Shown here: positions 41,670-50,342 of the stretch, piece by piece | How positions within the stretch are numbered: the stretch's first letter is position 1 | How the letters are laid out: every line of letters starts with the position of its first letter | IMG/VR virus record: IMGVR_UViG_3300017963_000188 | Span: 186,001-250,000 of that record | Length of the DNA stretch: 64,000 nucleotides | Source of the DNA: a virus | Strand: one strand, 5' to 3' | Notes under the pieces: generated by a model | Seen by the model: the letters and a program-made list of their open reading frames with translations, nothing else | Told to the model about the DNA's origin: nothing | Databases searched by the model: none | Position numbers and translations under genes: made by a program

Positions 41670-42239
41670 ATGCTAAGAGTTATTCATAGCCAATCTGAAG
41701 AAGGAACCATTATTCTCAGTGATATCGAGGATGGAGTTAGGTTCAATTCTAGACATATCCTTGATGCTTCAAAGAGGGCTTTATTGAAGCAACAGGTTCT
41801 GGTTCCATACGAGAATCCAGACGATGCAGCTCAACCTGGATTTGTTGACCTTCAAGAGACTGATAATGTGCTCTTGTCGGCTGACCATGGTTGCATCAAG
41901 GGTCTCCAGGACAATGGTTTAGCTACGGTGCAGATTTTCTCAGCCGCTGATCTGACTGCTCCTGCTATTACCACAGCCGATTTGGACAACCCTGGGGCTG
42001 GAGACCTTACTGTAACAGGTACTGATTTTCTGAGTATCCCACCAGATGTTTCCAAACTGGTTTTAACTGGCACTGGAGCCGTAGAATTGACTCAGGCTCA
42101 AGTAACTGGTGGTGGTGGTACTTGGTCAGATACTTCTATCGTTGTCCCAGCAGCATTGGTTCCAGGCGTTGCTACGGGCACTACTTCAGCTACTGTAAGA
42201 GCTGATGGTCAGGATTCGAACACGGTGGCTTTATCATAA
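41670..42239 (+). CDS. Virion protein with IPT/TIG-like domain (paralogue pair A)
   Basis: 189 residues from ATG 41670, six bases after AAGAGGAG. Residues about 65-80 hold VLLSADHGCIKGLQDNGL, matched by the protein at 42595-43125 (FLLSFDHGVIHGYRDSGF). C-terminal about 90 residues look like an IPT/TIG immunoglobulin-type domain (DLTVTGTDFLSIPPDVSKLV, WSDTSIVVPAALVPG). Likely a displayed virion protein. Confidence 0.55.
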   Translation: MLRVIHSQSEEGTIILSDIEDGVRFNSRHILDASKRALLKQQVLVPYENPDDAAQPGFVDLQETDNVLLSADHGCIKGLQDNGLATVQIFSAADLTAPAITTADLDNPGAGDLTVTGTDFLSIPPDVSKLVLTGTGAVELTQAQVTGGGGTWSDTSIVVPAALVPGVATGTTSATVRADGQDSNTVALS

Positions 42240-42250
42240 GATGATTTGGT

Positions 42251-42592
42251 ATGGACAAAGAATCAATAGGAGAATTTCTAGACCAACATCTGGTGAACTT
42301 TCGTGGCAACCAGTGGAGGCCACATTTTATTTTCCCTCAGAATTACTTGAAGTTTCTTCTGAAGGAAATGGAAGCTCATTTCAAGACTATAGATGGACTT
42401 GATATTGAGGGCATCACTTGGCAAGCTAAGTTTAGGAAGAAGAAACACGAGATGAAGGTATATTTAGATAAGGCAAAGAGGGCAAGATACTTTGACCATA
42501 TCGATTTTATGGAAAATATGGACATGTTTTACAGGGAAGCAAGATCATTCATCGAAGCTCTCTGGAAACTTCGTTTGAAAAAGGAGATATAA
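42251..42592 (+). CDS. Small basic helical hypothetical protein
   Basis: 113 residues. Rich in aromatic and basic residues (HFIFPQNYLKFLLKEMEAHFK, WQAKFRKKKHEMKVYLDKAK). Lies between two paralogous virion genes, three bases before the second. No family recognised; an assembly factor or chaperone is possible. Confidence 0.5.
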   Translation: MDKESIGEFLDQHLVNFRGNQWRPHFIFPQNYLKFLLKEMEAHFKTIDGLDIEGITWQAKFRKKKHEMKVYLDKAKRARYFDHIDFMENMDMFYREARSFIEALWKLRLKKEI

Positions 42593-42594
42593 AG

Positions 42595-43125
42595 ATGGCA
42601 CGTATTGGAGTTATCAGAACAGATGTGGCACAAGTTCACGTTAGCGATCTTGAGCCAGTTTCCCAGTGGGCTCCCTCAGTAGAACCTTTGGGTCAGGAAA
42701 GAGCCATTGCCAGGCCAGTTCCAGGTACTGCTAGCAATTCTCATCAGAGTGTTGAAGAGATCCTAGCCGCAGATTCCAATGGGTTGACTGCTGCTGAAAT
42801 CACTGCTACAGCTCCCCTTATCATTGCTAGGGGTCTTCCCAGTGGTGGCCCTATCAATGTCAGCAAAACCAATCTTGACTTTGACTATTCAGGCATTGAC
42901 GCTGCTGCATTCGATTTTGCAGGTGCTAATATGGATGCTGACACAGCAACAGCTTTGGCTGAAGAGCTTGCTCCATCTTTTGTTGAAACCGGTGTGTTCC
43001 TTCTTTCTTTTGACCATGGTGTGATTCATGGTTATAGGGACAGTGGTTTCGAGTATGGTGGTACTGCTGGTGCAGCCGTTGGTGTCGTTGATGACGATGG
43101 ATCTACTGCATTTTCATTACCATAA
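42595..43125 (+). CDS. Virion protein (paralogue pair B)
   Basis: 176 residues; AAGGAGATATAAAG before ATG. Ala/Gly/Ser-rich; shares the LLS-DHG-I-G--D-G motif with 41670-42239 but lacks that protein's Ig-like domain. Pair B's N-terminus contains PVSQWAPSVEPLGQERAIARP. Probably a structural or decoration protein. Confidence 0.5.
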   Translation: MARIGVIRTDVAQVHVSDLEPVSQWAPSVEPLGQERAIARPVPGTASNSHQSVEEILAADSNGLTAAEITATAPLIIARGLPSGGPINVSKTNLDFDYSGIDAAAFDFAGANMDADTATALAEELAPSFVETGVFLLSFDHGVIHGYRDSGFEYGGTAGAAVGVVDDDGSTAFSLP

Positions 43126-43140
43126 TAGGTAATTTGTAGT

Positions 43141-43162
43141 TTGGTGTTGTTTACAGCACCAA
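43141..43162 (+). other. Intergenic hairpin
   Basis: TTGGTGTTG pairs with CAGCACCAA (one G-T pair) around a TTTA loop. Lies after the paralogue B stop; no T run follows, so it may be a 3'-end stabiliser rather than a terminator. Confidence 0.45.
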
Positions 43163-43197
43163 TGTAATGTAACGATCTGTTAGCTTATGGTAATGTG

Positions 43198-43449
43198 ATG
43201 AATCATGACAAATCCTCAAATACCCGTGCGGTAAGTGATATATATTTTGCTGCTTTTCTTAGGACATGTGGGTGTATGTTGGAACGTCATGAGAGAAGGG
43301 GTAATAGAACCTTGTTTATTTTTGAGGAATCACCTCGATTAGAGGAACTCAAATTGGCTTACTACAATAAGTCAGACGGAACAAAGGTCATTCCATTAGA
43401 TTTTGCTAACAGCGTAAAGGACCTTAAATCCCTATGTTATATGAGTTGA
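43198..43449 (+). CDS. Small DUF5659-like protein
   Basis: 83 residues from ATG 43198. Pattern VSDIYFAAFLRTCGCMLE, then RGNRTLFIFEE, then DFANSVKDLKSLCYM matches the DUF5659 type, small proteins of unknown function common in phages and mobile DNA. Ribosome site weak, so the exact start is uncertain. Close to the next gene (three bases). Confidence 0.55.
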   Translation: MNHDKSSNTRAVSDIYFAAFLRTCGCMLERHERRGNRTLFIFEESPRLEELKLAYYNKSDGTKVIPLDFANSVKDLKSLCYMS

Positions 43450-43452
43450 TGA

Positions 43453-43845
43453 ATGTCATATGCTGTGAGGGGAAAGCGTCGTACCTTCTATGTCCTGTTT
43501 CTTAGAGAGGAAACAGGAGATCCTTTTGATCCCACCAATCCAGTTATAGAAATATTCCATTACGATGACCTAGATGGAGCTACTGGAACCAATAAGATAG
43601 TAGATGTGCCAGCAACTGCTTTGATTTCAGATCCTGAAGTTGGTCATTTTCATTTTGTATGGGCTGTCCCCTATACCAAACCTTTAAGGCAAGTACATTA
43701 TGCCCTATCAACAGGGGATGATCCTATTACGGGACGTACCGGACATTGCGAGGAAATTTTCTCTATAATTGATGATACAGACCCCTCTTCTACACCATCT
43801 CCTTGTGGGGGTGGAGGGATGACTTGTTCTTTCGTCAAAAATTGA
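43453..43845 (+). CDS. Virion-module beta-sandwich protein
   Basis: 130 residues. Beta-rich with FYVLFLREETGDPFDPTNPV and VGHFHFVWAVPYTKPLRQVHY, the pattern of a small Ig-type domain also visible in the N-terminal third of the next gene. Ends with a Cys/Gly-rich tail (CGGGGMTCSF). Likely structural or a connector accessory. Confidence 0.5.
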   Translation: MSYAVRGKRRTFYVLFLREETGDPFDPTNPVIEIFHYDDLDGATGTNKIVDVPATALISDPEVGHFHFVWAVPYTKPLRQVHYALSTGDDPITGRTGHCEEIFSIIDDTDPSSTPSPCGGGGMTCSFVKN

Positions 43846-43854
43846 TTCCCACTT

Positions 43855-43865
43855 GTCTTTTTATT
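43855..43865 (+). promoter_or_regulatory. Recurring CTTTTTAT box
   Basis: GTCTTTTTATT lies just after a stop codon, 36 bases before ATG 43901. See the box at 41621-41631. Confidence 0.3.
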
Positions 43866-43900
43866 TCTATAAGTAGTAGAATAGTTTTGCGAGGTTCACT

Positions 43901-44791
43901 ATGAGTGTAGCTTTTGTAAGAGGTCAAACTCTTGGTAGAGATGACCTAAATATCTATCTTCGTAATTCAGCCGGATTACCAGCTAATGCGGCTGTGATTA
44001 CGTATGCTATCTATGATTATACGACAGGGGTTGAAGTTCTTATTGGTGATGCCGATAGAGTACCTGTTAATCCTGCTGTTGGGGAATACTACGCAGCATT
44101 TCAAATACCATTTGATGCTAATATTGGTGATTTCCGTATCAGATGGACTTTCAAAGAAACTTTCTCATCAGCTCCTGTTCAGTGTGTTCAAGAGTTCAAT
44201 GTTGTAGAAGGGGGCCTAGCAGCACAGACATTAAGCTATGGTGCAGTTATGGATGATCTGATAGATCGTCTTAGAATCTATTTGAGAGATAATAATCCTG
44301 ATCGTAACTATCATTTCCGACCTCCTACAGGTGAAGGTATCATCAATAGTTACAACAGAGTTTTTGGGTATATTTGGGAAAATCTAGAGTTAAATGAGTA
44401 TATTGAAGGTAGTGCAAACCTTATTATGATGTATCCTCCCAGGACTGTATATAATAATGTTTCTGGCATGCTGCAAAGTCGTCCTGAATGGAGAACTTTG
44501 ACTTTGACTGGGGCTATGATTCTTGCCCTTCAAGCATTGATGATCAACTGGATAGAGGAAGAATTCGACTACTCGATTGGTGGTATTTCTCTTAGCATTG
44601 AGAAATCCAGCAAATATGAAGCTGCTAAGCGAAATGCTGAAGAGCAATTTGATAAATATGTTGAGGCTGCAAAACGTGGTGTGAAAATTACAAAGGGACT
44701 ACAACAGCCTAAATATGGTGTTGGTATTCGTAGTTCTTTTGGGCCTCATGTTGGTAGAGGGGTTCTGACCCCTAGAAAATTTATAGGATGA
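43901..44791 (+). CDS. Putative neck/connector protein
   Basis: 296 residues. N-terminal about 100 residues form an Ig-like domain (DDLNIYLRNSAGLPANAAVITYAIYD, GEYYAAFQIPFDANIGDFRI). The C-terminal 180 residues are helical, with VMDDLIDRLRIYLRDNNPDRNYHF and ISLSIEKSSKYEAAKRNAEEQF, a layout common in phage connector or neck genes that precede tail completion genes. Four bases before the next gene. Confidence 0.5.
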   Translation: MSVAFVRGQTLGRDDLNIYLRNSAGLPANAAVITYAIYDYTTGVEVLIGDADRVPVNPAVGEYYAAFQIPFDANIGDFRIRWTFKETFSSAPVQCVQEFNVVEGGLAAQTLSYGAVMDDLIDRLRIYLRDNNPDRNYHFRPPTGEGIINSYNRVFGYIWENLELNEYIEGSANLIMMYPPRTVYNNVSGMLQSRPEWRTLTLTGAMILALQALMINWIEEEFDYSIGGISLSIEKSSKYEAAKRNAEEQFDKYVEAAKRGVKITKGLQQPKYGVGIRSSFGPHVGRGVLTPRKFIG

Positions 44792-44794
44792 TAC

Positions 44795-46072
44795 ATGGCA
44801 TTTCCAGAAGCCCCACATAATTTGAATGTGGTATCACCATATATCCCAAATGCATTGGATCTTAGATGGGATAATCCTGGTATTCTACCAGGGAATTCTC
44901 AGTTCAAGGTGCTTGGAGTCAATATTTATCGAGCCTTTGACAGTGAATTTGGTCCATTTCGTAAACTCAATGAAATACCTATTGGAGCTACGTTTTATCG
45001 TGATCAGGTACAGTTGAAAGTTGAGATTGATGAAGATGTATCAGATAATTACATCTCTAAAGGTACTCGTGAAGATGATAAATGGATATTCAGGGTGAAA
45101 CGATACCCTATCATGAAACCAGCTACTGATACTAATTTGAAAATAGCTGATCATGCCAAAGATGTTACAGTAAAGATTGATGGTGTAGAAGTAGTACCAT
45201 TTAAAGTGAAGGGGGATCTTGGTATTGTAGAGTTGGTGAATGGGCCTATTTTCAATCCGACTACTCAACGATTAGAACCACCAGTGCTCCCAACAGACAG
45301 TTCAGTAACGACTTGTACGTATAGATATCTATCCAATTCTTTATCTACAGCTATGAGTCAGAGGATTTTTTATCGTATCACAACGGTAGTAGAGGGCACA
45401 GGTTCAGGTGATGATGGGTACATTGAAACTCCAATGGAGAATACGTATCCTGTTTCAGCTCATGAAATTGAGAAGTTGGATTATATTTGGACAGAAGCTA
45501 TTAGACGTAATCGATGGATACTAGAGCAGGGTGGGGAAAGAGTTAAAGTGTTCTTAAAACGTCACATAGGAATTCAATGTCCTTGCTGGAGATCGCATAA
45601 GAACCAGCCCAAGAGTGATTGTAAGAGATGTTTTGGATCTGGTGTTTTGGGTGGGTATGACGGTCCTTATGATATGATTATAGCTCCAGATGAATCTTCA
45701 AAGAAAAAAGCTCAATCAGATATGGGTCGAAAGTTAGAGCATAGTTGGGAGGCATGGACAGGTCCTAGCCCTCTCCTTTCTCATCGTGATTTTATTGTAC
45801 GTCAGAATGGTGACCGATATACTATTGGAGCACCTTCAATCCCTTCAGCAAGAGGTTCTATACTACAACAACATTTTACAATGAACTACATTGATTCAGG
45901 AGATATTAGGTATTATGTCCCAGTCACTGGTACAGCATCTCTTGTATTCCCAGAGACTCGACTTCAAAGTGATGGGTCTAATGTGTATCCTCAGATTACT
46001 GAGAAATCCACTATTCCAGATGAAAGGGAACAACGAGGTCGTACCGTAGTTTGGGAAAATATTACCTACTAG
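44795..46072 (+). CDS. Virion protein with CxC/CxxC zinc motif, connector/neck region
   Basis: 425 residues. Opens like a fibronectin-III domain (APHNLNVVSPYIPNALDLRW). A zinc-finger segment CPCWRSHKNQPKSDCKRCFG lies around residues 268-287, reminiscent of DnaJ-type CxxCxG; phage neck proteins with this signature are common. C-terminal half is beta-rich. Probably a minor virion or neck protein. Confidence 0.55.
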   Translation: MAFPEAPHNLNVVSPYIPNALDLRWDNPGILPGNSQFKVLGVNIYRAFDSEFGPFRKLNEIPIGATFYRDQVQLKVEIDEDVSDNYISKGTREDDKWIFRVKRYPIMKPATDTNLKIADHAKDVTVKIDGVEVVPFKVKGDLGIVELVNGPIFNPTTQRLEPPVLPTDSSVTTCTYRYLSNSLSTAMSQRIFYRITTVVEGTGSGDDGYIETPMENTYPVSAHEIEKLDYIWTEAIRRNRWILEQGGERVKVFLKRHIGIQCPCWRSHKNQPKSDCKRCFGSGVLGGYDGPYDMIIAPDESSKKKAQSDMGRKLEHSWEAWTGPSPLLSHRDFIVRQNGDRYTIGAPSIPSARGSILQQHFTMNYIDSGDIRYYVPVTGTASLVFPETRLQSDGSNVYPQITEKSTIPDEREQRGRTVVWENITY

Positions 46073-46079
46073 AATGTAA

Positions 46080-46589
46080 ATGAAATTTAGAATTCAACCA
46101 AATATTTTCACACCTGATCCGAAAGAACCAAAATTAAACCGTTTCTTTTTGGACCGTTTAGCACGAGATATGGTGAGGATTCTGAAGACAGAAATCAAAA
46201 AAGAATCCTTCAAAGCTCCAGCAACGGATTTAATTCGTTCTTGGAAATACTCTGTTAAGGGGCAAGACATAGTAATATGGTCTGACCATCCAGCTTTGAC
46301 AGGGGAGAAAGTTGAAGAAGAGGTAGAAGAAGAAAAGTTGGATCTTGATAATATTGACCTGCCTGATGATCCAAGAGAGGCTATGAAAGTATTACGTGCA
46401 ATACCAAATGTAGCTGTGATACAAGATGATGGTAAGATTGAAGTGAGGAAAGTGACAGCAAAAAAGATGGGGGATGAATGGGTATTCCCACCTCATAAAA
46501 GAACTGCATTTTTGGAACGAGCTAAAAGGTCAATTATGAAAATGATACGTAACAGGATTCAATCTAAGATACGAGAAGCAATAGGGTGA
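46080..46589 (+). CDS. Putative tail-completion/neck protein
   Basis: 169 residues. Helix LNRFFLDRLARDMVRILKTEIKKESFKAP, then a strand pair around SWKYSVKGQDIVIWSDHP, an acidic insert, and a C-terminal amphipathic helix (ERAKRSIMKMIRNRIQSKI). This helix-sheet-helix layout resembles HK97 gp10-type tail-completion proteins. Weak ribosome site. Confidence 0.45.
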   Translation: MKFRIQPNIFTPDPKEPKLNRFFLDRLARDMVRILKTEIKKESFKAPATDLIRSWKYSVKGQDIVIWSDHPALTGEKVEEEVEEEKLDLDNIDLPDDPREAMKVLRAIPNVAVIQDDGKIEVRKVTAKKMGDEWVFPPHKRTAFLERAKRSIMKMIRNRIQSKIREAIG

Positions 46590-46593
46590 TGTT

Positions 46594-47244
46594 ATGGCAA
46601 AGATAGACTTAGACCGTGACCTTGTAGTCATAGGGAACATTGTGGGAGACCATAGAATAGATGATTTGGGAGTGACTGTGGGATATGATGAAGCGGTGCG
46701 TCTCACAGCAAAACAAGTATCAAAATCAAAAGATTTGTTCAGAGACATTAAAGATAAGAAACTTAGAGTAGATCGTAGGTTGTATGCTTCTTCAACAAAA
46801 GTTCCTGAGAAACCTGTGAAACCAAAAGAAGAATCATTACCATCTTTGCCTAAGCCTGTAGCTAAGAGAGTAACTCAAAACACAAGCTCTCCAGATCTTG
46901 AAGCTGTGAAATTTTTGGCTGCTGGGAATGCTAGGACTTTGGAGAATCTTACCCAGCTCTTAGGTGAGGTTGTATCAGAACTGAAAGATATGAAGAGTTC
47001 AGTAGGGAATGGTGTTGATAAAGATACTCTTCGTGAATTGTTACGAAGCATACAGATCCAATCAGGATCTGGGCAGGATATAATAGATACAGAAGCACCT
47101 CGATATATACCTTCAGACCTTTTAGGTGCTGAAAATGTAGTTTCTACAAAGGTCGATGTCAAATCAGAGAAGAAGAAGACTGGTAAGCTAGATAGCAATT
47201 TGAAGGCTTTGAAGGAACTAAGGGCTAAAAAAGAGAATGGTTAA
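46594..47244 (+). CDS. Hypothetical virion-module protein
   Basis: 216 residues. N-terminus (DLVVIGNIVGDHRIDDLGVTVGY) followed by a Pro/Lys-rich linker, helical middle and a Lys-rich tail (LKALKELRAKKENG). May bridge other neck proteins. No family recognised. Confidence 0.5.
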   Translation: MAKIDLDRDLVVIGNIVGDHRIDDLGVTVGYDEAVRLTAKQVSKSKDLFRDIKDKKLRVDRRLYASSTKVPEKPVKPKEESLPSLPKPVAKRVTQNTSSPDLEAVKFLAAGNARTLENLTQLLGEVVSELKDMKSSVGNGVDKDTLRELLRSIQIQSGSGQDIIDTEAPRYIPSDLLGAENVVSTKVDVKSEKKKTGKLDSNLKALKELRAKKENG

Positions 47245-47254
47245 TCTTTTTATA
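47244..47254 (+). promoter_or_regulatory. Recurring CTTTTTAT box
   Basis: ATCTTTTTATA begins at the last base of the stop codon. The following 180 bases to the actin-like gene are noncoding and contain two hairpins. Confidence 0.3.
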
Positions 47255-47300
47255 TATATCTGAATGTGATGGGCTTTCAGGGATGATGTTGCTCAAACTC

Positions 47301-47393
47301 TAGAATCTATAAGATTCTATGTTTATTATGTGGCAAATATTTACTAGACGGAGCCGATCATAAGATGTTATATATAGACCTTGGGAGAAGGTC
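47301..47393 (+). other. Two hairpins in the leader of the actin-like gene
   Basis: TAGAATCT-ATA-AGATTCTA (47301-47319) is a perfect 8-bp stem; GACCTT-GGGAG-AAGGTC (47377-47393) is a 6-bp stem with GGGAG in its loop. They occupy the 190-base gap before the actin-like gene and could be regulatory. Confidence 0.4.
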
Positions 47394-47434
47394 GCAATTT
47401 ATGTTATGTAGCTAACGTCAAAGGAGAACACGAG

Positions 47435-48427
47435 ATGAGTAACTCAGGAGTTGGTCTAGATATAGGGACCATGAACATCATTTCTGCTCGTAAGAATGAC
47501 GAGGATGAACTAGTAGTCAAGAGGCTTAGAGATGCTTTTTTGGATCTTGAGCCTGATGCTAAGAAGATGCTCAAGCTTTCTGGAGTGAGTTATATAGAAT
47601 ACAAGGATAAGATTGTTATTGTTGGGGATACAGCTTTACATACTGCAAATATCTTCAAAAGAGATGCTCGTAGACCTCTATCAAAGGGTATCATTTCACC
47701 AGAAGAGGTTGATGCTGTTGAAATTTTGTCCATCATCATTAAGCAGGTGCTTGGTAAACCATCTGTTAAGAATGAGATTTGTTACTTCTCTGTGCCAGCC
47801 GAACCAATTGATGATGTTTCAAAAGATGTAATCTACCATACCGATGTATTCAAGAGAATTCTTAAAGAACTAGGGTATGAGCCTCAAGAATCAAATGAAG
47901 CCCTTTCAGTGATTTTGTCTGAATGTGCTCAGGAGAATTTTTCGGGTATTGCCTTGAGTTTTGGTAGTGGTATGGTCAATGTTGCTATGGCCTATCATAG
48001 CATGCTTTCGTTGGCATTTTCTATGTCTCGTGCTGGAGATTGGATTGATACTCAGGCAGGGAAAGCTCTAGGTCAAACTTCTTCTAGGATGTGTACCATC
48101 AAGGAAAAAGGTATTGATCTGAAAAACCCTAAAGATCGTAATGAAGAGGCAATAACCATTTATTATAAATCCTTGATTGAGGATGCTGTTAAGTATCTGG
48201 TGAAGAAGGTTGGTGAAATGGGAGAGTTGGATTTCCCAGAACCAATCCCTATTGTGTTGGCAGGTGGTACCTCGAAGATAGGCGGTTTTTTGGACGTGTT
48301 CAAAGAGATATTTGAACCCTATAAGGTCAAAATGAAAGTGGAAATCAGTGAAGTCCGAATGGCTGTGAATGTATTAACAAGTGTTTCAGAAGGGCTTCTA
48401 TTACAAGCTCTTCAAGAATATGAATAA
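47435..48427 (+). CDS. Actin-like ATPase (ParM/MreB/Hsp70 fold)
   Basis: 330 residues from ATG 47435 (AAAGGAG upstream). Phosphate-1 motif GVGLDIGTMNI (5-15), YFSVPAEP near 117-124, phosphate-2 motif GIALSFGSGMVNVA (171-184) and adenosine motif PIVLAGGTSKIGGF near 280 define an actin/Hsp70-type ATPase of ParM/StbA size. It could form filaments that position phage DNA or virions in the cell, or act in assembly. Its location within the tail module, with its own leader, is unexpected. Confidence 0.78.
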   Translation: MSNSGVGLDIGTMNIISARKNDEDELVVKRLRDAFLDLEPDAKKMLKLSGVSYIEYKDKIVIVGDTALHTANIFKRDARRPLSKGIISPEEVDAVEILSIIIKQVLGKPSVKNEICYFSVPAEPIDDVSKDVIYHTDVFKRILKELGYEPQESNEALSVILSECAQENFSGIALSFGSGMVNVAMAYHSMLSLAFSMSRAGDWIDTQAGKALGQTSSRMCTIKEKGIDLKNPKDRNEEAITIYYKSLIEDAVKYLVKKVGEMGELDFPEPIPIVLAGGTSKIGGFLDVFKEIFEPYKVKMKVEISEVRMAVNVLTSVSEGLLLQALQEYE

Positions 48428-48438
48428 GGAGGATAGAT

Positions 48439-48702
48439 ATGGCACGTCGTTACAAAGGTATACTGTTTCCTGACACTTCTTTTGAGACTCCAGAGCATGG
48501 TATCCCAGGACAAGAAGGTAAGGCAAAGAAGAAGGCAAAGAAGCCTGCGGCAAAGCCTATTGAAGAAACCGAAACTCTCAGCTCTTCTGATTTGAGCAAG
48601 ATGAAGAAAGCTCAGGTAGAAGAAGAAGCAGAGAAGTTAGGGATTGACATAACTGATAAGACCAAAAAAGAATTGGTTGAAGAAATCTTGAATACCCAAT
48701 AA
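48439..48702 (+). CDS. Small SAP/HeH-like domain protein
   Basis: 87 residues; AAGGAGG before ATG. Basic Lys/Ala linker (KAKKKAKKPAAKP) and a C-terminal helix-extension-helix unit (SDLSKMKKAQVEEEAEKLGI, TKKELVEEIL), as in SAP/HeH or Rho-N-like domains that bind nucleic acid. Stop overlaps the next ATG (TAATG). Directly follows the actin-like gene; could be its DNA adaptor. Confidence 0.55.
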   Translation: MARRYKGILFPDTSFETPEHGIPGQEGKAKKKAKKPAAKPIEETETLSSSDLSKMKKAQVEEEAEKLGIDITDKTKKELVEEILNTQ

Positions 48703-49823
48703 TGTACTATTGGCTCACAAATGCAACCAAAAAGTTCCTAATTAGTGAACTTAGAGAGTCGTTCGCTGATCATCCGTATTTCTCTAAGATTCAGGTCCAA
48801 GATCGGTTTTCTTTCAAAGAACGTCCTCAATTTGCTTTGATTATAAAGGGATCTAGTGGTGATAGGATAGTGTTATCACCACAGAATTTTGTAGGTATGG
48901 TGCATAGTTATTGTATGCTTGCATCTATTGATGGACATAAAGGACAGTTCTTAGAATGGATACGAGAAGATACTCAGGCTCTATATGATAATGATAATGT
49001 GTTCCCTACCGAGCCTGGGATATATGTTCTTGAACTTCTTGATGTTGATGATGAGAAAGAAGGTGGTACTGTAATTGTGGATGTTTTCCGGTCTATATTT
49101 GATGAGAATCTCATAACATTTGAGACTGGGTTAGAAACTGAAGCCTATCTTGATAATGAACCTATCACAAAAAGTCTTCGTCTTCGAGTAGATAATAATG
49201 ATTATGTCTATATTTTAGAGGAAGGTGTTGATTATGACCAGGATGGTAATAAAATCACTTTTCTCAGTCCTTTTGTGGAGAAAACTACTATCCTAGCAGA
49301 TTACAAAGTTTTGACTGGGAGTAATGGTCCACATACTTTCAATTCTTTTGGTTCGAATAATTCTATACTTCCAGGAGTAGTTCTAGCTTTCGGACATAAA
49401 TTGCTAAAAGGTGACAAGTGTGCTGTAGTTATAACGGATCGTAGAGGGCCAGCATTCAATGAATATGGTGGTCATTATACAATGAGCTTTGACATAGATG
49501 CCATTGCAGTAAAGGATTCTGAACAAGCAGAGCAAGTAGCTGACGATGCTGTGATGACTTTTCTGAAGAAAAAATCTCAATTTGAGGATGTTGGCCTGAC
49601 AATGGTAGATGGTCCTTCTTTGGGTGGTGAGTCTGAAGAAGTCTATGATGAAGAAGGGGATGAATATTATTTCTCAAATAGTTTTTCTATATCTTTCCAA
49701 ACAGATTGGTCTTATTATGAGCCTCTGCCACTGCAAGTCTCTCAAGTAGTGGTTTCTACGGTCTATGAACAGATCGTCACGAGATCTGAAAGACGTGAGT
49801 TAGATATAGAAAAGTTTTTTTAA
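48702..49823 (+). CDS. Putative neck/tail-terminator region protein
   Basis: 373 residues. N-terminal half beta-rich; middle has IYVLELLDVDDEKEGGTVIV and an Ig-like strand set; C-terminal region contains DIDAIAVKDSEQAEQVADDAVMTFLKKK, then acidic loop, then FSISFQTDWSYYEPLPLQV, a layout like tail-terminator proteins. It lies two genes before the sheath, where such a protein is usual. Confidence 0.45.
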   Translation: MYYWLTNATKKFLISELRESFADHPYFSKIQVQDRFSFKERPQFALIIKGSSGDRIVLSPQNFVGMVHSYCMLASIDGHKGQFLEWIREDTQALYDNDNVFPTEPGIYVLELLDVDDEKEGGTVIVDVFRSIFDENLITFETGLETEAYLDNEPITKSLRLRVDNNDYVYILEEGVDYDQDGNKITFLSPFVEKTTILADYKVLTGSNGPHTFNSFGSNNSILPGVVLAFGHKLLKGDKCAVVITDRRGPAFNEYGGHYTMSFDIDAIAVKDSEQAEQVADDAVMTFLKKKSQFEDVGLTMVDGPSLGGESEEVYDEEGDEYYFSNSFSISFQTDWSYYEPLPLQVSQVVVSTVYEQIVTRSERRELDIEKFF

Positions 49824-49833
49824 CCTTTTTATG
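49824..49833 (+). promoter_or_regulatory. Recurring CTTTTTAT box
   Basis: CCTTTTTATG lies directly after the stop codon at 49821-49823, about 46 bases before the next start. See 41621-41631. Confidence 0.3.
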
Positions 49834-49878
49834 TCATCTCTATTTGTAGATGATGGATTCGTAGCAGCGAGGGAAACC

Positions 49879-50295
49879 ATGCCAGTATATAAATATGAAT
49901 GTAGCGGATGTGGTCTAGAATTTGACCGGCTTGTGTCTAGTTCCGAGGGGAGTGAGAAGACTTCCTGTGTGAATTGTGAAGAAGAAGCCACTAAAATTGT
50001 GGCTAAGGCTAGTTTTAATTTTTCATCTTCTCGTGCCCAAGGTGAAACTGGGGTGCATGATATTGACTATCCTGTTGTGGATAAGGCAGTGGGTCGTTCT
50101 GCTGAGAAGAGATGGATCAAGTTTGAAGAGCGTCGTAAAGCTGAAGACCATGCTAGGAGCGATTATGATAGTCCCTATCTAGGCAAAGTGCCTATTGGGG
50201 ATCATACTGACGGATATTATCGAGTACCTCAAGAAAGACTTGAGGTACGTCGTGAAGCAGCCAAAGAATTACATGAGGCTTTGGTTGGAAATTAA
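49879..50295 (+). CDS. FmdB-type zinc-ribbon protein
   Basis: 138 residues from ATG 49879 (GAGGG upstream). N-terminal MPVYKYECSGCGLEFDRLVS with a second pair SCVNCEEEATKI is the classic FmdB/CxxC zinc ribbon, followed by a charged tail (EKRWIKFEERRKAEDHARSD). Second zinc-ribbon gene of this type in the virion region. Lies directly before the sheath gene. Role unknown. Confidence 0.7.
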   Translation: MPVYKYECSGCGLEFDRLVSSSEGSEKTSCVNCEEEATKIVAKASFNFSSSRAQGETGVHDIDYPVVDKAVGRSAEKRWIKFEERRKAEDHARSDYDSPYLGKVPIGDHTDGYYRVPQERLEVRREAAKELHEALVGN

Positions 50296-50342
50296 TTATC
50301 TTTTATTAGAAAAGTTAGTTAGGCTTTTTTTAGGAGGATAAA

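Noticed and set aside
29868-47415. 15-base match ATGTTATGTAGCTAA at 29868 and 47401
   Set aside because: One copy lies inside a coding region, the other in a leader; two copies are not enough to call a functional element.
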